Part shown: positions 37,801-49,800 of the stretch, one piece after another | How the letters are laid out: each line of letters opens with the position of its first letter | How positions within the stretch are numbered: the first letter of the stretch is position 1 | Assembly: GCF_037975245.1 (NCBI RefSeq) | Contig: NC_092561.1 | Coordinates: forward strand, 13,701,001 to 13,761,000 | Length of the DNA: 60,000 bases | Origin: Apostichopus japonicus | Lineage: Eukaryota; Echinodermata; Holothuroidea; Aspidochirotida; Stichopodidae | Reading direction: 5' to 3' | The notes under the pieces: model-generated | The model's input: only the letters and a program-made list of their open reading frames with translations | What the model was told of the DNA's origin: nothing | Database searches by the model: none | Program-made: the position numbers and the translations under genes

Positions 37801-40800
37801 GCTATAACTTTTACAATCAGATTTGATCATTGCTATAACTTTAACAATCAGATTTGATCATTGCTATAACTTTTACAATCAGACTTGATCATTGCTATAA
37901 CTTTTACAATCAGATTTAATCATTGTTATAACTTTTACAATCAGATTTGATCATTGCTATAACTTTTACAATCAGATATGATCATTGCTATAACTTTTAC
38001 AATCAGATTTGATCATTGCTATAATTTTTACAATCAGATTTGATCATTGCTATAACTTTAACAATCAGATTTGATCATTGCTATAACTTTTACAATCAGA
38101 CTTGATCATTGCTATAACTTTTACAATCAGATTTAATCATTGTTATAACTTTTACAATCAGATTTGATCATTGCTATATCTTTTACAATCAGATTTGATC
38201 ATTGCTATAACTTTTACAATCAGATTTGATCATTGCTATAACTTTTACAATCAGATTTGATCATTGCTATAACTTTAACAATCAGATTTGATCATTGCTA
38301 TAACTTTTACAATCAGACTTGATCATTGCTATAACTTTTACAATCAGATTTGATCATTGTTATAATTTTTACAATCAGATTTGATCATTGCTATAACTTT
38401 TACAATCAGATATGATCATTGCTATAACTTTTACAATCAGATTTGATCATTGCTATAACTTTTACAATCAGATTTGATCATTGCTATAACTTTTACAATC
38501 AGATTTGATCATTGCTATAACTTTTACAATCAGATTTGATCATAGCTATAACTTTTACAATCAGATTTGATCATAGCTATAACTTTAACAATCAGATTTG
38601 ATCATTGCTATAACTTTTACAATCACATTTGATCATTGCTATAACTTTTATTATATGCTGAGAGGCCTGTCAGTACATGGCTTGTCCCCCCCCCCCCCCT
38701 TATCAAACATAAAGGCTAAAGAGACTAAACAGATAGAATAATGTGATATAAGGTACCTTTCTAATAATTGTTCCATATCAAAAGGAAATAAAGGAACACC
38801 AAATTCCTTGAGTACACCCATTAACTGAGACTTGGTCATCATGCCATTACTATTCAAATCAAAATGCTCGCAGCTCATGAGCAGAGAATAGTAGCCTTGT
38901 TCCATCTGACGAGAAAGAAAGAAACCAAATGTGAGGTCACAATAGGAAGAACAAAAAGATACGTTCATGGAAAGAAAGTTGTCTTAGGGATCAAGACAGG
39001 CTGGATAGCTCAGTCGAAAGAGCGAATGAATTTCTAATCATTAAGTAACTGATTCGAATCCACTTTTAACAAATACTGAATATGCTCAAAGTTGACAAAT
39101 TCAGACATGTATGAGTCTTCAAATAATAACTGACAATCTGATTTATCTTTCAATATAGTTTTGAATGTATATGTGTGAAAATAGATACATTGAAGAGCTC
39201 AATCAAGGATCCAATCCAGACCCATTCATTGGTAATATATGCTAGATGTAACAATTGAAGGAATGCAAGTGTAATATACAGAAAAAACAATGCAAATAAT
39301 TCATTAATATTCATATACTTATATGGAATATCTTAACTAAAATTGCATGTGGACAAGTAAAATTTACACAAGTTTCACTGCTCGTATTTATTGCATAATG
39401 AAAACAGCTGATGTAACAGTAATCCTGTATTAGACAGAGATCTGCTGTTACATGACAGCAAGAAGCATACATTCTGCTCATGTGCTGTTACAAGACAGCA
39501 AAAAGCATACATTCTGCTCATATACATCTGCTGTTACATGACAGCAAGAAGCATACATTCTCCTCATGTGCTGTTACAAGACAGCAAAAAGCATACATTC
39601 TGCTCATATACATCTGCTGTTACATGACAGCAAGAAGCATACATTCTGCTCATATACATCTGCTGTTACATGACAGCAAGAAGCATACATCTGCTCATAT
39701 ACATCTGCTGTTACATGACAGCAAGAAGCATACATTCTGCTCAAATACATGTGCTATTACATGACAGCAAGAAGCATACATTCTGCTCATATACATCTGC
39801 TGTTACATGACAGCAAGAAGCATACATTTTGCTCATATGCATCTGCTGTTACATGACAGCAAGAAGCATACATGCTGCTCATACATATCTGCTGTTACAT
39901 AACAGCAAGAAGCATACATTCTGCTCATATACATCTGCTATTACATGACAGCAAGAAGCATACAGTCTGCTCATACATATCTGCTGTTACATAACAGCAA
40001 GAAGCATACATTCTGCTCATCTACATCTGCTGTTACGTAACAGCAAGAAGCATACATTCTGCTCATACACATCTGCTGTTACATAACAGCAAGAAGCATA
40101 AATTCTGCTCATCTACATCTGCTGTTACATGACAGCAAGAAGCATACATTCTGCTCATATACATCTGCTGTTACATGACAGCAACAAGCATACATCTGCT
40201 CATATACATCTGCTGTTACATGACAGCAACAAGCATACATTCTGCTCAAATACATCTGCTATTACATGACAGCAAGAAGCATACATTCTGCTCATATACA
40301 TCTGCTGTTACATGACAGCAAGAAGCATACATTCTGCTCATATGCATCTGCTGTTACATGACAGCAAGAAGCATACATACTGCTCATACATATCTGCTGT
40401 TACATAACAGCAAGAAGCATACATTCTGCTCATATACATCTGCTATTACATGACACCAAGAAGCATACATTCTGCTCATATCTGCTGTTACATGACAGCA
40501 AGATGTATTCATTCTGCTCATTTACATCTGCTGTTACATGACAGCAAGAAGCATACAGTCTGCTCATACATATCTGCTGTTACATAACAGCAAGAAGCAT
40601 ACATTCTGCTCATATACATCTGCTGTTACATGACAGCAAGAAGCATACATTCTGCTCATATACATCTGCTGTTACATAACAGCAAGAAGCATACATTCTG
40701 CTCATACTGTGTACATCTGCTGTTACATGACACCAAGAAGCATTCATTCTTCTCATATACATCTGCTGTTACATGACAGCAAGAAGCATACAATTCTGCT

Positions 40801-43800
40801 CATATACAGTACATCTGCTGTTACATGATAGCATGCAGCATACATTCTGCTCATTTACATCTGACAGCAAGAAGCATACATTCTGCTCATACTGTGTACA
40901 TCTGCTGTTACATGACACCAAGAAGCATTCATTCTTCTCATATACATCTGCTGTTACATGACAGCAAGAAGCATACAATTCTGCTCATATACAGTACATC
41001 TGCTGTTACATGATAGCAAGCAGCATACATTCTGCTCATTTACATCTGACAGCAAGAAGCATACATTCTGCTCATACTGTGTACATCTGCTGTTACATGA
41101 CACCAAGAAGCATTCATTCTTCTCATATACATCTGCTGTTACATGACAGCAAGAAGCATACAATTCTGCTCATATACAGTACATCTGCTGTTACATGATA
41201 GCAAGCAGCATACATTCTGCTCATTTACATCTGACAGCAAGAAGCATACATTCTGCTCATACTGTGTACATCTGCTGTTACATGAAACCAAGAAGCATAC
41301 ATTCTGCTCATATACATCTGTGATTAAATGACAGCAAGAACCATACATTCTGCTCATACACATCTGCTGTTACATGACAGCAAGAAGCATACATCTGCTC
41401 ATATAAATGACAGCAAGAAGCATACATTCTGCTCATACACATCTGCTGTTACATGACAGCAAGAAGCATACATCTGCTCATATAAATGACAGCAAGAAGC
41501 ATACATTCTGCTCATATACATCTGCTGTTACTGTACATGAGCAGCAAGAGGCATACATTCTGCTCATAATTTGAATTGTGGTAAGTAACAATCACAAACT
41601 GATTACTTATATATTTTTCAACTCCTCTGTATAAGGCACCATCATCTGACAAGCTATATGGGAGATAATGCACTGACCTTTCTCATAAGGGAGGAGATAA
41701 TATCTGTAGATGGTGGTCTTGGTAGCTCATTATGTGTTGGACCTCTACCCTGTCTTGATGCCAGTCTAGGTGTTTGCCTATCAGCAATTTTACTTTCTTC
41801 AAATTGCTCCTGATCCTTAGAGAATGGAAGAAAGTTTGAATCAATGAATGTAACATAGCACTTCCATTTGCAATCAGACATTTGTAATTGCAGTGACAAA
41901 CACATTATTATTATTGAGTCATTTACAGTAACAAAGAAATAAAAGTGATTATATATTCACCAATTAAATCCAATTCTTGTGCAGAATCTTAATTCTATGT
42001 TAAAAGAATTGAGATTTTGCATTTTTATAACTTATTAAGTAGATTAATATTAGGCAACTCTACCACTATATCTTTTTCTAGCTCTGAGAGTAAGGAATGG
42101 TATACAGGAGATCCCAAGCAGTGGCATGTGTAGGATTTAAGAGGAGGGGGACCAGACTTGTGATTTCCCCCTCTGATATGGCAGACGGCTGGGTCTAAGG
42201 TGGGTGGGGTGTCCCCCTCCCATTTGGAAATTTTGTCACAGCGACTAGCTAGACACAAAATGGTGCTATCAATTACTAGTTTCAAGCGGTTTCAATTGCT
42301 AAGAAATAATTAACAGCAATTAGCAATCTAGCGATTATACATAAATCAATGAAAACTTGGATCACTTCATAACATAAACTTAATTGCTTACAAGAAATAC
42401 TGAAACAAGAAAAGGACGAGGCATATTTGAGTTTCACAGTTGGAGAAGGGGAGAGGGGGGGGGTCATGAGTTCCTGCTAAAGAGCAAACACTGAAACGGA
42501 CTGTGGGGTGTCCAAATTTAAATTTACAGTCAACATAGATAAAGGGTTATTCCTCGACTGAGTGATATTCCCTACTGAGTGATTCCCCCCCAGACTGTCA
42601 ACGGAGGTGGGGTGACCAAGCCCTCCCCCCTTGGGCCCCCTCTGTGCATGCCACTGATCCCAAGACTTTCATTAGTCAAGCAGTGTCAAGCCAATACACA
42701 CTTGAGTTAAATCTTTTATAATGCACCAATGCATCAATCGCATATACTGGTATCTTATTTTTATATAAATCTATTAAATGAAATTAGGCTCAGCTTCCTG
42801 CAATTCATTCGTTTGACTAAGTTATCCAGAAAGAAAGCACCAATGAAGAAGAAATTAATTATTTTATCAAAACAAAATCAAGAAACAAGCATTCCTTCTT
42901 GTTGTTGTTCATTTCATCTATTCTATGCTACTTGCTAAATAATTCATACATCATGTCACAGAAAATTAGCTGTCCGCTCGGTTATCTTGAACCTGATAAT
43001 AACAGTTATGTAGCAGCAGAAATATTTTTAAACTAATCTCTTTAAGCGGTATGTAAGAAATCTATGTTCGATTTTGTGAGGCAGTCAACAAAAATGCGTG
43101 TTCAAATGTTTCCGATCCCATAAGCTAACAAATTTGATGAGAATTAAAAAAAAACAAGCTTACCCCAGGAGGTACACTCCAAGATCTAGTGGAACTAGCT
43201 GTGGCAGTTCTTGCCCTCGGTAAGTAATTGCCAAATGGATCCAAACCTATATGTTCAAAGAACCAAGAAGCTTCTACTGCTCCAGTGTTTTGAAGGTCAT
43301 ATCTGTCGATTGAAATGATTTTTCTTTTACACAAAATTTGAAACTGCACGGGTGGGTCTAATTTTCAAAAAATGGGAAATTGTCATTGCAAAGCACAAGA
43401 CCATCGTGACTCTGATAGCTGCAACTTGTTTTTTTTTCCTTTTTACTTTTTTAATAAAGTTATTCTTACTCTCACTTACTCTTACCTCCTTGTTCATCTC
43501 TCCCATACCTCCTTGTTCATATCTACCATACCTCTTTGTTCATCTCTCCCATACCTCCTTGTTCATCTCTCCCATACCTCCTTGTTCATCTCTCCCATAC
43601 CTCCTTGTTCATCTCTCCCATACCTCTTTGTTCATCTCTCCCATACCTCCTTGTTCATCTCTCCCATACCTCCTTGTTCATCTCTCCCATACCTCCTTGT
43701 TCATCTCTCCCATACCTCCTTGTTCATCTCTCCCATACCTCCTTGTTCATCTCTCCATACCTCCTTGTTCATCTCTCCCATACCTCCTTGTTCATCTCTA

Positions 43801-46800
43801 CCATACCGCCTTGTTCATCTCTCCCATACCTCCTTGTTCATCTCTCCCATACCTCTTTGTTCATCTCTCCCATACCTCCTTGTTCATCTCTCCCATACCT
43901 CCTTGTTCATCTCTCCCATACCTCCTTGTTCATCTCTCCCATACCTCCTTGTTCATCTCTCCCATACCTCCTTGTTCATATCTACCATACCTCCTTGTTC
44001 ATCTCTCCCATACCTCCTTGTTCATCTCTACCATACCGCCTTGTTCATCTCTCCCATACCTCCTTGTTCATCTCTCCCATACCTCTTTGTTCATCTCTCC
44101 CATACCTCCTTGTTCATCTCTCCCATACCTCCTTGTTCATCTCTCCCATACCTCCTTGTTCATCTCTCCCATACCTCCTTGTTCATATCTACCATACCTC
44201 CTTGTTCATCTCTCCCATACCTCCTTGTTCATCTCTACCATACCTCCTTGTTCATCTCTACCATACCGCCTTGTTCATCTCTCCCATACCTCCTTGTTCA
44301 TCTCTCCCATACCTCCTTGTTCATCTCTCCCATACCTCCTTGTTCATATCTACCATACCTCCTTGTTCATCTCTCCCATACCTCCTTGTTCATCTCTACC
44401 ATACCTCCTTGTTCATCTCTACCATACCTCCTTGTTCATCTCTACCATACCGCCTTGTTCATCTCTCCCATACCTCCTTGTTCATCTCTCCCATACCTCC
44501 TTGTTCATCTCTCCCATACCTCCTTGTTCATCTCTCCCATACCTCCTTGTTCATCTCTCCCATACCTCCTTGTTTATCCCTCCCATACCTCCTTCTTCAT
44601 CTCTCCCAAACCCCCATATTCATTTCTCCCATTTCGACCTCTTTATTCATCTCCCTCATACAGGCTCCATATTCAATTCTCCCATACCTCCCCGGTCTAT
44701 TCTTCTTAACGTACTTACCTGGACCAAAGAATATCCATTTCCTCGTCATTGAGAGGAACACCAAGACTTTCCAGACATTTGTCTAACTGTGGGGCTAGCA
44801 CATGAGCATCGGGCTCAAAGCATGAGGCATTCAGGTGATCACTTAGATCAAAATCACTGTGAAAGAAATACATTCAAGATTTAAAAGTAAATTAACTAAC
44901 ATACCTATGACAGAGAATACTCCCATATGCCAAAACTAAAGCATATATTAGATTTACAGACAGCAAACTGATGCACAAACTGAAGAGGAAATTAAAAACT
45001 AGCAATCTCTGCGATTTGTTTCCAAAGAAAGGTCACAAGAAGATTGTGTTACACGTTAATTCAGGTAAGGGGTATTACAACCTACATATCTCTGTTGATG
45101 GACTGCAATTTGCTTTCAAGAGATATATATTGTAGATGTTGCAGCTTACACACTGTAAACTTGTTCTAGCTGCATCTAATTCACCCAAAATCAGGGCCAT
45201 TTTAATGGTTGTCGACGACGACCAAATTTCTGTTTCGGCAAACAAAATCAGCTTTGCCGGTCCTCCCTTGGATGAAGAGTGGTTTACATCACATTTGGGT
45301 TGAATTGTAACTAAATGTACCCAAAAATAGGTCAAATTTGTAAATTGGTAGCTCCCGCCATCAGTTTGGAGAATAGTGGTAATTAGTGGTAGGCCTATGG
45401 TGCACCGGAATTGAAGTTTAGCTGGTGTCCTATCCACTTAACCTACACATCTCTCCTACAATATACATATTGATCATTTTTAGATAGTTTGCTACATTTT
45501 CTTTCACAAAACCAAATTTGCTGTTCCGTCAACGAAAAAAGGAAGACATGGTTGTCCGAGGGACAAACATTAAAATTCCTTGTAAAGTTGGCATGCCCTT
45601 GCTTAAATGCAAGCTATTAAACACTGTTTCAATTCTGAGAACCCGCATCCAAACTATAGAACAGTTTCTCAAACATTCCGTTTCACTCATTCATGATGTT
45701 AATCTTCAAGAGGGTAAGTAATTACCTGTGTTTGCACTTTTCTTTAAGGAGAGTATTTGCATAAGACGCTGTTACATATTCATCTTCTCGACGATGAATC
45801 CGGTTCCTCAGATGTTCCTCGGGAAATGGGATCTGTGCCTCGAGAGATCCATGCTTACCAACAAACGGTGTAACCCATCTCTTGGAATTTGTCTAAAAGA
45901 AAAGTGAGAAAAAAAAAAGACACAGCTGAATGAAAAGATGTATGAACTTGCAGTAAGTTGTACTTTTTGAAGCTATAGATCACTGTAGAAAACACAAAGA
46001 ATATGTATTCACGTACATGCTGGTCTAAAAGAACATAAAAACAGTAGCTACTGTCTGCAAAAACACTGATGTTGTCTGTTTGCTTTAAGATATGAATGTC
46101 AATTAACGTCTACATGCATGTAATATGTTAATATATATTTTCTGGAACTATGAAAAAAATCACTGAAAAATAAGTTGAAGAGCTCTTGAAACAAAAGGAA
46201 ATTGTAATTTTTGATATAAACAACAGGTACAATATTACATTTACAATGAGAAAATCTGTAGATATTTATCATACAGGAGTAGTGATTCCAAACCATTATT
46301 TTATCTCCTGTTGCCTGGGAGGTAAGTCTCGTCAAAGAGTTAAAAAGTTGTTGCCAGTTACAAACTTGTGTCAGAAGGTTGCAATTTTGTCAATACATGT
46401 GTGATGTCATAGTGCTAAAAGTAGGTAGAAACTCTCATAGCTTCCCTTGTGTCCCTTTTCATATATTGATGTGGAAACTTAGAAGTAGTTATGGTAAGAA
46501 TAATTTTACTTCTAGGTTCTGATAAATAAACTTATTACCTCTATCAAAGGAAAAAACAACCCCAAAATACAGAAAAGTATAAAAATTCAACCACTAAAGG
46601 CACTGTGATGAAATTTTTAAACTTACTTCAAGTCTTCAATCTTGTGTGTGTTGATGGAGTAACTTTTACGACATGATAGCTCTTAACAAAATAAACAGTT
46701 TGCTTAATTTGTTTTTGTTGTGGGGGGGGGGGGGTGGAAGGGCAGGAGATGGGTAAGAAGAAGTTTCTCATCTATGAGTTAAAGAATCATTAAGACATTA

Positions 46801-49800
46801 ACTGTGAGGAAAAAAAACCCATGTGATATTATAATCTATTCTCTAAAAATTAAAATATTGACAAAATGACAAACAATGCTGACACTGTAAGAATCACCTA
46901 TCATTTATCTTCACTTATTCATTATACAGTTTGGAGAGAAATCTTAAGTCTGTATAAAAACAGTGCATTCAATTACAGTTAATTAAGATGACAATCACAT
47001 ACATACCTCAGCGTCTCTAAAAGCAGAAATAAATTTGGTGAAGGATATGCCATCTGAACTGTCGATACCCAACCTGCAGATAAAATTAAAACTGTACTAT
47101 AGAACACACAGTAGAACTTGCCCTTAAATAACTGTGTTGGGTACATAGACGACAAAGAGGTCAACCTTTTCTAACAAAAGTTTGGTTGCAACTAATAAAT
47201 AAAGCCAACTGGTTATTTCATGATCAAATTCCTTCTCTTGGCATTTTAGGAGGAATAAAGTGGTTGTTTCAATATCTTTCAAAAAAATTGTTTCAATTGA
47301 AAAAAACAAAGCAAATACTAGTACAAGAAAGCAAGTACACAAAATGCCGGCTCCTACAGGCACACACATACAGTGGTTTTTGATGCATGGTTGGGATTCA
47401 AACAGGTTGGTGGATAGGTGACACAGATTGGACTGAGTGTTTACAATTTTCCCCATCTAAAAGTTAGTAGTCGATAGTAGTCGATAGTAGTAGTCGATGT
47501 AATTATTACATGTTTTCCTTTTTTCTTTGCAAACAGGCAATTATAAACAATACAAACATAAGGTGTTTTTTCAGTAAAAAAACCCACCAAACATTGGCTC
47601 CCCTTAGCTTGATATTAATTCTTCGTAGATCTGGGAAACAGTACCGATGTTTAGCATTATAACAATTTGACCTACCAATCTAGCAGGCGTCCAACATCTT
47701 CCATGGCAACAAACCCTACAAGATGATAGAGAACACGAGAGAATGCTCCCTTGGAGACGACCCCTCGACCTTGAGGATCGTTCGCTTGAAATTGTTTCTG
47801 GAAAACCTTGAAATGAGTGGAGAGTCGGTCTCGTATAATTTGAAAAAGCTAGATGAAATTAAAAGAAGAAATAGTTTGATCTAAGCTGCACCCAAATCAT
47901 ATGAACTAGATTTATGACTCAAAGAGTACACTAGATACACCAACAGCTTCATAAACTAATTATTTTAGCAAAAACATATCTAAGTTCCAAGTGAATAGAC
48001 CACATAAAACTTTGTAATTTGTGCCAAATACATGATATAACAATATTGCTACTGGAGGGATCTCAATATTGTTCAATGTCATATGTCAATCAACATTAAT
48101 AAAAAGGTATCGTTCTGTAGTGCACATAGTTCAAAAACCAGAATGAGCTTATAACGCAACCACAAGGTACAGTTGATCAGGGGAAGCGGGGTTCAACCAA
48201 CCCTTTTTAATTCCCCAGTGAATGAGGTCGCCAGGAGGAAAATCATGTGGCGACTAGATCTTTATTTTTCCCAAATTCTGGTCGCCCAGAATGAAAATGT
48301 GATCGCCACTATGATATGCTAAATATTAGTACAAAAAACACTAGGCCTAGGCTCAACATCGAGTAGCACCACTGTCAGTACTGATTACACTAACGTTGAA
48401 CTATAGTATAATTAAGTTCTAATTCCCACGCTTTGATAGTCGTGGCAACATAAGGCCCCTGTGAACACACATGTATGGGACAATACCATAACGTAAACGA
48501 TAGCTACAGTACCGCTCACATTTAACTGGACATGTGTACGCGCACAGAATCGTATCAAGACGTATAAACACGTACAACAATTTAAGAAATGCTTACCGTT
48601 AAATACTGGCGTTAAACAATACATTTCGTATTTATTCCAATAAAGATCCACAAAGGTTAAAAATGCTAAGTAGAGCTTACTTAAAGAGAAATAGAAACTG
48701 CATGTACATGGTCATTTTAAGTATCCAAATACTATACAAAGAGATTCAGTTCACCGAAACACCCCTTTTCCTTACCACCCGAATAAAGCCGTCTTTTATC
48801 AATTATAGTACCTTACAGTACTCTACATTTGATACAAAAGTTACTTCTACAACAGCTTCCCAAAATTTTTGTGTGTCGCAATAGGTTAAGTTTTAACCGC
48901 ACAGTACAATAATTTGCATATTACACCAAAATTTACACTCGGCGTCCAGATGGCGGGAAATTGTTCAATGTGTTGTTGTTGTGTCGTTCGGTCGTTCCCA
49001 TGGTGCGATGAACTTGGGCAAGTTCGAATGTCGATGACCTACTTATGTTCCGTGACCAATGTCAATGGGAATTAGATGCATGTTACAACGGTGTCGTACG
49101 TAGACCACTACGACATGTGTGTACAGCGGTGTTAGGAAATTATTGTAGCTCTGAACTTTGCGAAAATTTGGAACGGGATATCCATTCAATATTAATTTTA
49201 TAGCAACGTGCGTTTAGTCAGTAAGTACATTTCAGTTTTTTGTAAAGCATTGGTGAAATTTTCAGTTGCAAAAACTGATCGCCACAGTATTATAGGGCCG
49301 ACGACTAGCATTAATTTTTCCGGAAATTCTCATCGCCAGCCGAGAATTGTGGACGCCAATGCAAACATGGCGACCGTAATTAAAAAGGGTTGGGTTCAAC
49401 TTAGAACTGCAACAACTCACCTACCTTTGTGAGGATATATGTACAAGTATATATTAAATTATGTACAAACCCAATATTCTCCTGGTAACTCTCCAATTAA
49501 GTACTACTTATTTAGTCAAATCATTTGAACTTGATTTATGCCTCTAGGGGTCATATATGTAACAACAACCACCCATGCCCAGCCCTCCCCCCACCCCCTA
49601 CTCCCCTTCCCATATCACCCAAACTGCCACAATTATGCAAATAATGCAGTCAGGTATTAGAAGAAAAATTATAGTTTACACTTTACTTTAGTGTATGCAA
49701 GGCAATTTGAGGGTAACATGACTACAGTAGCTAAAATCTGTAACCGTGTGATATATTAAACATTAGTATATTCATTTGCCATGCAGTTTGTATTCCCTAT

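Noticed and set aside
36908-38649. CRISPR-like array
   Set aside because: Units are directly joined with no unique spacers, and the genome is eukaryotic; it is a plain tandem repeat. The same holds for the other arrays.
38999-39070. Functional tRNA gene
   Set aside because: Acceptor ends do not pair and the T-stem closing pair is wrong; more likely a SINE head or tRNA relic.
40773-41363. Sets of near-identical 62-74 codon frames on both strands
   Set aside because: Reflections of the 185-bp higher-order repeat in intron 8.
43352-44786. Three overlapping open frames of 416-466 codons on the plus strand
   Set aside because: They are products of the 23-bp tandem repeat, which lacks stops in all three frames; no domain, and the array lies in an intron of a minus-strand gene.
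45075-45437. 120-codon minus-strand frame in intron 5
   Set aside because: No known domain, no splice sites in phase with neighbours, ordinary intron composition.
48184-48212. 22-bp imperfect TIR beginning GTTCAACC
   Set aside because: Better explained as an 8-bp target duplication GGTTCAAC followed by a perfect 15-bp TIR starting CAACCC.
49208-49432. 74-codon plus-strand frame
   Set aside because: It runs through the right end of the hAT-type element and its target duplication.
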